Below the pieces are notes generated by a model. The model worked only from the letters and a program-made list of their open reading frames with translations, made no database searches and had not been told where the DNA came from. This document shows positions 8,216 to 12,424 of a stretch of DNA of 12,424 bases, piece by piece. The first letter of the stretch is position 1. Each line of letters begins with the position of its first letter. The position numbers were made by a program, and so were the translations under genes. This stretch comes from CAYUUR01 sp964510235 (GTDB lineage Bacteria > Patescibacteriota > Saccharimonadia > Saccharimonadales > CAYUUR01), in assembly GCA_964510235.1 (NCBI GenBank), contig CAZEBF010000020.1, positions 1 to 12,424 on the forward strand, written 5' to 3'.

Positions 8216-8224
8216 AGTGTAGCA
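8216..8224 (-). promoter_or_regulatory. Extended -10 promoter for the 181-residue membrane protein gene
   Basis: TGCTACACT on the minus strand (TGn plus TACACT) ends about 33 nt before the GTG start. No good -35 is visible (TAGCCC at a 17-nt spacing). The form is nearly the same as TGCTATACT upstream of the propeller gene. Confidence 0.5.
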
Positions 8225-8375
8225 TGGATGGACACATGGGGCTATTTATGATAGAATAATTCGGTCTCGTGTTCAGTGTATTAGCGATGTTAGAAGTACA
8301 TGTAAGCCCTACGCTCGACAGAAGAGTGGTCGGGCAAGTACAATAATTGCTGCGTAGACACTTTGGCCTCATACT

Positions 8376-8405
8376 TTGCATGAAACCATTCGATCGCAAG
8401 ATAAT
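8376..8405 (+). promoter_or_regulatory. Candidate promoter of tRNA-Glu
   Basis: TTGCAT (8376-8381) and GATAAT (8400-8405) are separated by 18 nt. Initiation would fall near 8412, about 30 nt before the mature tRNA 5' end. The -10 matches consensus at five of six positions; the -35 matches mainly at TTG. The stretch from 8225 to 8440 otherwise holds only this and the divergent promoter of the membrane-protein gene. Confidence 0.45.
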
Positions 8406-8440
8406 TTATGCAAGACATAAATAGTACCTTTCTCACTCAT

Positions 8441-8515
8441 GGCCTCATCGTCTAACGGTTAGGACACCAGGTTTTCATCCTGGCAATAGGGGTTCGATTC
8501 CCCTTGAGGTCACCA
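8441..8515 (+). tRNA. tRNA-Glu (anticodon TTC), CCA encoded
   Basis: A complete cloverleaf can be folded by eye. The acceptor stem is GGCCTCA with TGAGGTC (one G-T pair), followed by discriminator A and an encoded CCA at 8513-8515. The anticodon arm is CCAGG-TTTTCAT-CCTGG with anticodon TTC. The variable loop is CAAT. The T arm is AGGGG-TTCGATT-CCCCT. The D arm contains TCTAACGGTTAGGA. No intron or unusual loop is present. Its trailer runs straight into a terminator hairpin, so it is probably a monocistronic tRNA gene. Fragments of its 3' half reappear several times downstream. Confidence 0.97.
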
Positions 8516-8554
8516 AAGTAATAGCCCCAGCTTGTCTGGGGTTTTTACTTTGGT
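8512..8554 (+). terminator. Rho-independent terminator of tRNA-Glu inside a longer inverted repeat
   Basis: The core is CCCCAG (8525-8530), loop CTTGT and CTGGGG (8536-8541), followed by TTTTT (8542-8546). Outside this core, ACCAAAGTAA (8512-8521) is perfectly complementary to TTACTTTGGT (8545-8554). The left arm of this outer helix includes the tRNA discriminator base and the CCA end. The outer right arm lies mostly beyond the T-run, so it forms only on read-through transcripts or in DNA. There is no T-run in the minus direction. Confidence 0.85.
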
Positions 8555-8572
8555 GGTTTCACGCGTGAAACC
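8555..8572. repeat. Perfect 18-nt palindrome ending against a reverse-strand ACCA
   Basis: GGTTTCACGCGTGAAACC equals its own reverse complement. On the minus strand it is followed directly by ACC-A (TGAAACCACCA), so a 7-bp helix GGTTTCA/TGAAACC would carry a 3' ACCA and look like a bare tRNA acceptor minihelix. The tRNA-Glu acceptor has the related strands GGCCTCA and TGAGGTC. A protein-binding operator is the simpler alternative. Confidence 0.5.
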
Positions 8573-8654
8573 AATCAAACCTAGGTTCGCTCATGACGAA
8601 CACGCGCAGATGCTTGCATCGAGCATGAGAGGAAATGGTTGCTTCAGCAACAGA

Positions 8655-8670
8655 CCCCTTGAGTTCAGCA
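8655..8670 (+). pseudogene. tRNA-Glu 3'-end fragment (degenerate)
   Basis: CCCCTTGAGTTCAGCA matches the tRNA-Glu 3' end CCCCTTGAGGTCACCA at 14 of 16 positions. As after the true tRNA, AAAG and a terminator hairpin follow at once. The rest of a cloverleaf is not recognisable upstream. Confidence 0.6.
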
Positions 8671-8707
8671 AAGAAAAAAGATCGCCACTAGGTGGTCTTT
8701 TTTCTTT
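8670..8707. terminator. Orphan bidirectional terminator hairpin
   Basis: AAAGAAAAAAGA (8670-8681) pairs with TCTTTTTTCTTT (8696-8707); a three-base bulge (TCG) separates this from CCAC (8685-8688) with GTGG (8692-8695), and the loop is TAG. Both strands have a GC-containing top and a T-run, so it can stop transcription from either side. No intact gene ends at it on either strand; tRNA-like 3' fragments abut both arms. Confidence 0.75.
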
Positions 8708-8740
8708 GGTGCTTTATGAGACTCGAACGCCTATTGCGGC
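8707..8740 (-). pseudogene. tRNA-Glu 3'-half fragment on the minus strand (degenerate)
   Basis: On the minus strand GCAATAGGCGTTCGA, then TCTC and CACCA, follow the order of tRNA-Glu variable loop, T arm and CCA end (GCAATAGGGGTTCGA...CACCA). Fourteen of the first 15 bases agree and about 25 of 31 overall with one 2-base gap. The T stem no longer pairs properly, so it cannot be a working tRNA. It points into the bidirectional terminator. Confidence 0.6.
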
Positions 8741-8747
8741 AATAGGG
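8738..8747 (+). repeat. 10-nt copy of tRNA-Glu variable loop and T-stem 5' strand
   Basis: GGCAATAGGG is identical to tRNA-Glu 8482-8491 and lies back to back with the minus-strand fragment, forming the CCTATTG/CAATAGG hairpin at 8730-8746. In the tRNA this block is followed two bases later by TCGATTCCCCTTGA; here that second block appears only at 8836. Confidence 0.5.
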
Positions 8748-8835
8748 TGAAAACTGCCTTGGTGGCAGTTTGCAAGGAAACCTTCACCTGCAAACTTGTT
8801 TGCTAGTCAGAAGTTTCGGGCCTGCCAAAGGTAGG

Positions 8836-8855
8836 TCGATTCCCCTTGAACACCA
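8836..8855 (+). repeat. Duplicate of the tRNA-Glu T-loop to CCA end (possible att-like or pseudo-tRNA)
   Basis: TCGATTCCCCTTGAACACCA repeats the tRNA-Glu sequence 8494-8507 exactly for 14 nt and then ends in CACCA two bases earlier than the tRNA does. A 14-nt identity 342 nt away is very unlikely by chance. The matching T-stem 5' strand is missing directly upstream. Duplication of a tRNA 3' end is the classical footprint of integrase-mediated insertion, but no integrase is in the window. Confidence 0.6.
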
Positions 8856-8909
8856 ACTCTGTACTCCATGGTTGGAGCGGTTTGTTACGCTCAACCCGTA
8901 AACTGTTTC

Positions 8910-8918
8910 TGGTATAAT
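8910..8918 (+). promoter_or_regulatory. Extended -10 promoter for the small acidic protein gene
   Basis: TGGTATAAT combines a perfect TATAAT with an upstream TGn, 37 nt before the ATG at 8956. No good -35 is visible. It lies right after the last hairpin of the structured region, which argues that this gene is transcribed on its own. Confidence 0.7.
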
Positions 8919-8955
8919 TTAGTGGCATAATTAACATAAACAAAAAGGAAACACT

Positions 8956-9171
8956 ATGGGACTATTCAAATCTAAAGATGAGGTACCAAGCGAAGGTAAT
9001 TACGTTGTTGACGGCGAAGACTATACCTCAGACGAGTATGCGGCCAGCCTACCTATTGCACCAGAATCAGGTGAGGCTAAGGGCAATGAAGCGCACGAGG
9101 AACTCCCTATTAAGCCAGAAGGCCAAGAAACCGGCCCGGTCGCTCCAGAAGAAGAGCTGCCGATTCAGTAG
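8956..9171 (+). CDS. Small acidic, probably disordered protein with LPI/PE repeats
   Basis: 71 residues; family not recognised. It starts MGLFKSK and is then strongly acidic (about 18 Asp/Glu against 4 Lys). It is low in hydrophobics, with no membrane helix, no Cys and no Trp. A short motif recurs: SLPIAPES (31-38), ELPIKPEG (49-56) and VAPEEELPIQ at the C-terminus (62-71), suggesting three degenerate LPI-x-PE units of about 18 residues. The ATG has AAAGGAAA upstream and an extended -10 promoter, and a strong terminator follows 45 nt after the stop, so this is a dedicated transcript and the gene is very probably real. It may be a cytoplasmic linker or chaperone-like peptide; no function can be assigned. 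Confidence 0.78.
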   Translation: MGLFKSKDEVPSEGNYVVDGEDYTSDEYAASLPIAPESGEAKGNEAHEELPIKPEGQETGPVAPEEELPIQ

Positions 9172-9214
9172 GCACCTCATGCAAAGTTAACCTGCTTGGC
9201 TTGTCTGACAAAGT

Positions 9215-9244
9215 AAAAACCCTCGCTCATCGGCGAGGGTTTTT
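9215..9244. terminator. Bidirectional terminator between convergent genes
   Basis: CCCTCGC (9220-9226) pairs with GCGAGGG (9233-9239), loop TCATCG, flanked by AAAAA (9215-9219) and TTTTT (9240-9244). It serves the small acidic protein gene on the plus strand and the surface-protein operon arriving on the minus strand. Confidence 0.9.
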
Positions 9245-9287
9245 GTAGTATCGAGCGGTCAGTCTTTGCTCTTTATCTGTAGCTACT

Positions 9288-9314
9288 CTAGCACAGATTT
9301 GACTTCTGCGCTAG
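9288..9314. other. Hairpin just after the LPDTG gene stop
   Basis: CTAGC (9288-9292) with GCTAG (9310-9314) and CAGA (9294-9297) with TCTG (9305-9308) form a 9-bp stem with one A-C mismatch and a 7-nt loop. On the minus strand it lies 13 nt after the stop codon. It lacks a T-run, so it could be a 3' stabiliser ahead of the true terminator at 9215-9244. Confidence 0.4.
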
Positions 9315-9327
9315 TGTTTATCCACAA

Positions 9328-10962
9328 CTAGCCGTTGCTGCGTCGCAAAGCGACGTTGTAAGCAACGGTTGCTCCAGCAGATACAGCTAGGAAGATCGCA
9401 GCTACGCTACCAGCGCCAGTGTCTGGCAAAGTTTTTGCCACTGGGGTGACTGGTACGTCAGGTGTCTCTTTGCACTCAGGGCTGTCCTTAGGCAAGTTTT
9501 CTTTGCCAGGGATTGGACAGTTGTCCTTTGGAGTTGAGGCACTGACTGTCGTAACACAGTTGTTGCCGCTAACCACTTGGTCTTCGCCGTCAACAGTGAA
9601 GGTCAGTGTAGCTCGCGTGACGTAAGTGCCGTCTGCTGCATAGGTGTGCTCAACAGTGGTCTTGTCAGTCACGAGGTCGTCACTGTCATCACCAAAGTCG
9701 TATGAGATTGTCTTGAGTGTTGCGTTCTGGGCAGTGTAAGCAACCGTGTAACGGAAGCGTCGTTCTCCTAGGGCAACTGAGCTTAATGCATCACAGCTGA
9801 CTACCGGCACATCTGGCTCACAGTCCTCTACAACCACACGAGCGTCATCTGACTGCTCTGGGACATTAGTTGCGCGACCATAGGCAACGTTCTTAATGAC
9901 ACATTCGTCTAGTTCGCGTTCAACTGTAGTACGGAAGCGAATTGCACCGCCAGAACCAGCCGAGTAGTTACCGACATTTACGCCACCAGCACCAAGTGCT
10001 GTATCGGGCAAAGCTTGTCCACTTGGACGGTTTGGATCAAACCATGTGATCGAGCCTGGAACCAACTTAAGTCCAGCAGGAATGGTGTCACGAATGGTAA
10101 CGTCATCTGCAGGACCATCAGTGATGTCATAGTTGATTAACCATGAAACGGTATCACCTTTTTTAGCCTCTAGGCTTTCACGCCATTCGGTGCTACCAGG
10201 AGTTGTCACGCGCTTGGTAACAGTCATCTTTGGAGCTACGACTTTGACACGAATAGTGACAAAAGCTGCAAACTCGAAACAACCTGGGAAGTCGCCGTTC
10301 ATAACGTCATCACCCAGTAATGTACCTGAGCCACCAACGATGTCGTCGCCGAGCTTAAAGCCTTCTGGGTGTGATTGGTTAGAGATGTAAGCAGAGCCTG
10401 GAACGTATTCTACGTTAAAGGCAGTTGCTGAGTTGTTGAGATCAACAGTGTCATAGACAGTCTTTGGAATAGAGTTATCTGCAGTGATACGAGCGTTCAG
10501 CGTAAAGCCGTTTGCCTGACCAGCAGGGATTTCTACACGCAAACGAGTGTTCTTGGCCACACCAACACCGCTGGCGTTGGTTGATGGATTAGCAATGTTG
10601 TGCACGTAAGCACGCACAATGTACTCTTTGCCAGCAGTCACTGGCTGATTGTCGCGGTAGCCGCCAGCTACACCGTTGCTGTAACATTCTGGACCGTTAA
10701 CAACACATTCCTTGGCATCAAGGAAAGCGCGCTCATCGCCATACACATTAGTGTTGACGTACGAGTTAAAGCGCGGCGCGTCGTAGGCACCTTCGCGTTC
10801 AGCGGGGTTACTAAAGTCAAAGATTTTGCGGTCGCCGCCATTAGGGCCGTAGCCTGCAAACACGACAACTGGGATAGCGATCAGACCGGCGGTCAAACCA
10901 GCTAGAACGGCCACTTTGTGGGTTTTGGTAATACTTTTGATGAGGTTCTTGATTCGTTGCAT
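9328..10962 (-). CDS. LPDTG cell-surface protein with DUF11-like and PKD-like domains
   Basis: 544 residues. A basic N-region and hydrophobic core (residues 1-36, ending PVVVFAG) form a signal peptide. Residues 38-240 begin YGPNGGDRKIFDF and include FNSYVNTNVYGDER and AGKEYIVRAYVHN, a style I associate with exported CPR/Saccharibacteria proteins. Residues 244-380 look DUF11-like (VTKRVTTPG, GDTVSWLINYDITD, IRDTIPAGLKLVPGS). Residues 385-475 are PKD-like (ISYDFGDDSDD, EHTYAADGTYVTRATL). A Pro-rich linker leads to LPDTG (512-516), a hydrophobic helix (518-536) and a basic end (LRRSNG), i.e. a sortase-type sorting signal. Six of its ten Cys lie in the DUF11/PKD linker and tail. AGGAAGG 8 nt before the ATG overlaps the stop of the upstream gene, 13 nt away, so the two are cotranscribed. 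Likely an envelope or pilus-like adhesin; the ligand is unknown. Confidence 0.88.
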   Translation of the reverse strand: MQRIKNLIKSITKTHKVAVLAGLTAGLIAIPVVVFAGYGPNGGDRKIFDFSNPAEREGAYDAPRFNSYVNTNVYGDERAFLDAKECVVNGPECYSNGVAGGYRDNQPVTAGKEYIVRAYVHNIANPSTNASGVGVAKNTRLRVEIPAGQANGFTLNARITADNSIPKTVYDTVDLNNSATAFNVEYVPGSAYISNQSHPEGFKLGDDIVGGSGTLLGDDVMNGDFPGCFEFAAFVTIRVKVVAPKMTVTKRVTTPGSTEWRESLEAKKGDTVSWLINYDITDGPADDVTIRDTIPAGLKLVPGSITWFDPNRPSGQALPDTALGAGGVNVGNYSAGSGGAIRFRTTVERELDECVIKNVAYGRATNVPEQSDDARVVVEDCEPDVPVVSCDALSSVALGERRFRYTVAYTAQNATLKTISYDFGDDSDDLVTDKTTVEHTYAADGTYVTRATLTFTVDGEDQVVSGNNCVTTVSASTPKDNCPIPGKENLPKDSPECKETPDVPVTPVAKTLPDTGAGSVAAIFLAVSAGATVAYNVALRRSNG

Positions 10963-10975
10963 AGTATTTTCCTTC

Positions 10976-12178
10976 CTAGCCTGGGATCACTGTCGAGCCG
11001 GTTGTTGACGTTACTCGTTCAGTTGTGGTTGGACCACTTGGTTTGATAGTTGTGTCAGTAGTGTTTGTTGACGGTATAGCAGTTGTGCTGGTTGATGCGT
11101 TGTTGTCAGGATCGTTGTCATTATCTGGTTCACCTTCGACGCCAGGGCCTTGAATTGGTGTAGATGCTGGTGTGGTAACTTCTGGTCGCTGCGCTGGAGG
11201 TAGAGTGGTGTTAGCACCTCCTCGCGTCGTAGGCGTTGTGCCACCAGGAGTGGTTGGGGTTGGTGCAGGATTAGTTCCATCTGGTGTCTCTGGCTTTTCT
11301 GGAACTTTTACGTCAGTTAGCAAGATGTCGTTGCCACATTGACGGTGCTTGGTGACAACAACGACTGAATCGTTCTTTTTGTCGCCGTCAGTATCAACAC
11401 GGTAGGTCAAGAGCTGATCTTCTGCGCCATCATCGAGCAGTTCGGTGAATTCTTCGTACTTCTCATCAGATAATACGTTGCCAGTTACGTAAGCTTGTCC
11501 TGCTGGAAGGTGCTTCAGCCCAACTGGTCGGACGTAGTAATTACCTTCTGCGTCAACACAGGCGTGGTTTTGGACCACGACATCAGCAGTAACGGGTGTT
11601 GCAATCTGCTTTTCTAGGTATTCTTCATAAGCTTCGTCAACGCCGCTAACATCAAGGTCAGCGACATCGTCATCATGTTGATTGTTGGAGTACGAGTTAA
11701 CAGCCAAGTAATCAAACGCTTCTGCGCCCATTACGTTGACCCAAAAGTCTTGGTCGCTTTCTGCGAGTTCAGGGTGTGCGTTCATGTGAGGAATCAGGCC
11801 TGCGTCAGGGGTAAACGCAATCTCGGTGCCGTCATCGTTACGCCAATCTTCGTTTTTAACGCCGCCGCACTCGTAGAGACCAGCCGCATCTTCAACTGCG
11901 ATTGTTGCGTCATCACCAGCGGTGACTGTACCGTCAATACCTTCAATGGTTGTGGTAGCTGAGCTGTCATCAGCTGATTCGTCCTGTGATGCTTCGCTTT
12001 CAGCACTGTCTTCAGTAGGACCACTGTCGTTATCAAAGTTGTTGAGAGCGTAGGCCGTGCCAGCTGCCGCCATCGTAGCTAGCGCAACGCCAATGGCCAA
12101 TTTGCCAACGAGTCCGTCTTCACCATGCATTCGCATCGACGCTGACTCAAACGTAGGTTGAGATTGTTCTCCTGTCAT
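10976..12178 (-). CDS. N-anchored acidic surface protein with Pro/Thr-rich C-terminus
   Basis: 400 residues; family not recognised. A short cytoplasmic N-terminus (MTGEQSQPTFESASMRMHGE) precedes one hydrophobic helix (about 24-45, LVGKLAIGVALATMAAAGTAYAL), which acts as an anchor or an atypical signal. Residues 48-75 are a Ser/Glu/Asp linker. Residues 95-290 are a compact acidic domain with three Cys (C104, C207, C281), aromatic-rich segments (DFWVNVMGAEAFDYL, EGNYYVRPVGLKHLPAGQAY) and DTDGDKKND (262-270), which resembles a dockerin/EF-type calcium loop. Residues 295-400 are a mucin-like Pro/Thr/Ser/Gly stretch that could span the wall. No LPxTG is present. AGGAG lies 5 nt before the ATG. It is the first gene of a two-gene operon with the LPDTG protein, so the two may act together at the surface. 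Confidence 0.85.
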   Translation of the reverse strand: MTGEQSQPTFESASMRMHGEDGLVGKLAIGVALATMAAAGTAYALNNFDNDSGPTEDSAESEASQDESADDSSATTTIEGIDGTVTAGDDATIAVEDAAGLYECGGVKNEDWRNDDGTEIAFTPDAGLIPHMNAHPELAESDQDFWVNVMGAEAFDYLAVNSYSNNQHDDDVADLDVSGVDEAYEEYLEKQIATPVTADVVVQNHACVDAEGNYYVRPVGLKHLPAGQAYVTGNVLSDEKYEEFTELLDDGAEDQLLTYRVDTDGDKKNDSVVVVTKHRQCGNDILLTDVKVPEKPETPDGTNPAPTPTTPGGTTPTTRGGANTTLPPAQRPEVTTPASTPIQGPGVEGEPDNDNDPDNNASTSTTAIPSTNTTDTTIKPSGPTTTERVTSTTGSTVIPG

Positions 12179-12206
12179 ATATTCTCCTGGGATGTTAGTT
12201 TACCCT

Positions 12207-12288
12207 GTTATACTCACACATTCGCCCCTGATGAGAGAGGTGCCACCATTTACCATTACAAATTACCATAAGCTATAGCATTTGTCAA
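12207..12288 (-). promoter_or_regulatory. Promoter region of the surface-protein operon (two candidates)
   Basis: On the minus strand a distal candidate has TTGACA (12288-12283), a 17-nt spacer and TAATTT (12265-12260). A proximal -10, TATAAC (12212-12207), sits about 28 nt before the ATG but lacks a -35. The first has the better -35 and the second the better -10; I cannot choose between them. The 165-nt gap between 12179 and 12343 holds no gene. Confidence 0.4.
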
Positions 12289-12343
12289 TAGACATGACAA
12301 CATAACACGCAGAAGCACAAGCGACATATACTACTGTTGTTTT

Positions 12344-12424
12344 TTACTTATCTGTGTCTTTGCTGTCTGGAGTCGCATGCTCAATGAGCTTAGCCTTAGG
12401 GAAATTAAAACCAAAGGTACTGCC
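12344..12424 (-). CDS. C-terminal end of a probable sensor histidine kinase (partial)
   Basis: The last 26 codons and a TAA stop of a minus-strand gene that begins outside the window. The translation GSTFGFNFPKAKLIEH continues to ATPDSKDTDK. The opening GSTF.F..P pattern is how the HATPase domain of sensor histidine kinases usually ends (GxGSTFxFxLP), followed by a short charged tail. The segment is short, so the call rests on one motif. It lies 165 nt upstream of the surface-protein operon on the same strand. A response regulator might be expected further right. Confidence 0.6.
   Translation of the reverse strand, partial: GSTFGFNFPKAKLIEHATPDSKDTDK

Larger units (their letters stand above)
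8516..8909. other. Gene-free region packed with short hairpins and tRNA-Glu-derived pieces
   Basis: I see no protein gene here. Inverted repeats follow one another: GGTTTCACGCGTGAAACC (8555-8572, perfect 18-nt palindrome); GTTCG/CGAAC (8585-8601); ATGCT/AGCAT (8610-8626); GTTGC/GCAAC (8638-8651); a long terminator-like hairpin (8670-8707); CCTATTG/CAATAGG (8730-8746); AAACTGCC/GGCAGTTT (8751-8771); AAGG/CCTT (8774-8784); GCAAA/TTTGC (8790-8803); CCTGCC/GGTAGG (8821-8835); CTCCA/TGGAG (8864-8877); GAGCG/CGCTC (8875-8892). GGTG (8746-8749) can pair with CACC (8785-8788) to enclose two of them. Pieces of the tRNA-Glu 3' half are interspersed on both strands. It could be a decayed tRNA cluster, an integration relic or a structured RNA; I cannot tell which. 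Confidence 0.65.

Noticed and set aside
8365..8372. GGCCTCAT, identical to the 5' end of tRNA-Glu, 76 nt upstream
   Set aside because: Only eight bases agree and nothing after it resembles the D arm; it may be chance.
8585..8601. GTTCG-CTCATGA-CGAAC as a tRNA-Met anticodon arm
   Set aside because: Stem and loop sizes and the CAT position fit, but no acceptor, D or T arm can be assembled around it.
8532..8750. Plus-strand open frame of 72 codons after tRNA-Glu
   Set aside because: It crosses a terminator, a palindrome and the tRNA-like fragments, has no ribosome site and no protein-like composition.
8512..8855. Idea that the region is a tmRNA, because it is about 340 nt long and ends in TCGATTCCCC...ACCA
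   Set aside because: No 5' tRNA-like half pairs with the end, no tag reading frame or pseudoknot pattern is recognisable, and a terminator lies in the middle.
8516..8909. CRISPR-like array
   Set aside because: The hairpins differ in sequence and there is no regular direct repeat with spacers.
11190..11210. TTLPPAQ in the 400-residue surface protein as a sortase motif
   Set aside because: It lacks the LPxTG form, is about 70 residues from the C-terminus and is not followed by a hydrophobic helix.

Overview
The window looks like a chromosomal segment of a Patescibacteria (CPR) bacterium, most likely a Saccharibacteria relative. This is inferred from the gene content and protein style, not from a database search. 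The pointers are a short glycolytic gene set, large repetitive secreted proteins, a surface protein ending in LPDTG plus a membrane anchor, DUF11-like and PKD-like modules, Lys/Thr-rich membrane-anchored small proteins, and tight gene packing. TGA is used as a stop (pyk), so the Gracilibacteria/Absconditabacteria code, in which TGA is Gly, does not apply.

Layout. (1) 1-2313, minus strand: the first 771 codons of a secreted protein made of 14 repeats of about 50 residues (DUF5122/delta-60 type), probably two seven-bladed beta-propellers. It then enters an Asp/Asn-rich calcium-binding-like tail and runs off the left edge. (2) 2387-7548, minus strand: three central-carbon genes in the order pps, pyk, pgk. 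pyk and pgk overlap by ATGA. Together they interconvert pyruvate, PEP and 1,3-bisphosphoglycerate/3-phosphoglycerate with nucleotide phosphorylation. (3) 7638-8183, minus strand: a GTG-started single-pass membrane protein of unknown function. (4) 8441-8515, plus strand: tRNA-Glu(TTC) with an encoded CCA and its own terminator. (5) 8516-8909: no convincing gene. This stretch is packed with short hairpins and with pieces of the tRNA-Glu 3' half in both orientations, including an exact 14-nt copy, and it contains an orphan bidirectional terminator. It is the least explained part of the window. (6) 8956-9171, plus strand: a small, very acidic, probably disordered protein with LPI/PE repeats, having its own extended -10 promoter and a terminator. 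(7) 9328-12178, minus strand: a two-gene operon of cell-surface proteins. The first gene encodes an N-terminally anchored, acidic, Pro/Thr-rich protein. The second encodes a signal-peptide protein with a DUF11-like domain, a PKD-like domain and an LPDTG sorting signal. (8) 12344-12424, minus strand: the last 26 codons of a gene whose ending resembles the C-terminus of a sensor histidine kinase.

Functionally the window joins a lower-glycolysis/gluconeogenesis block to envelope genes (propeller, LPDTG protein, mucin-like partner), as expected of a small host-associated cell that invests in surface contact. The most unusual feature is the tRNA-Glu-derived mosaic at 8512-8900. It could be a decayed tRNA cluster, a relic of tRNA-targeted integration, or a structured RNA locus; sequence reading alone cannot decide.
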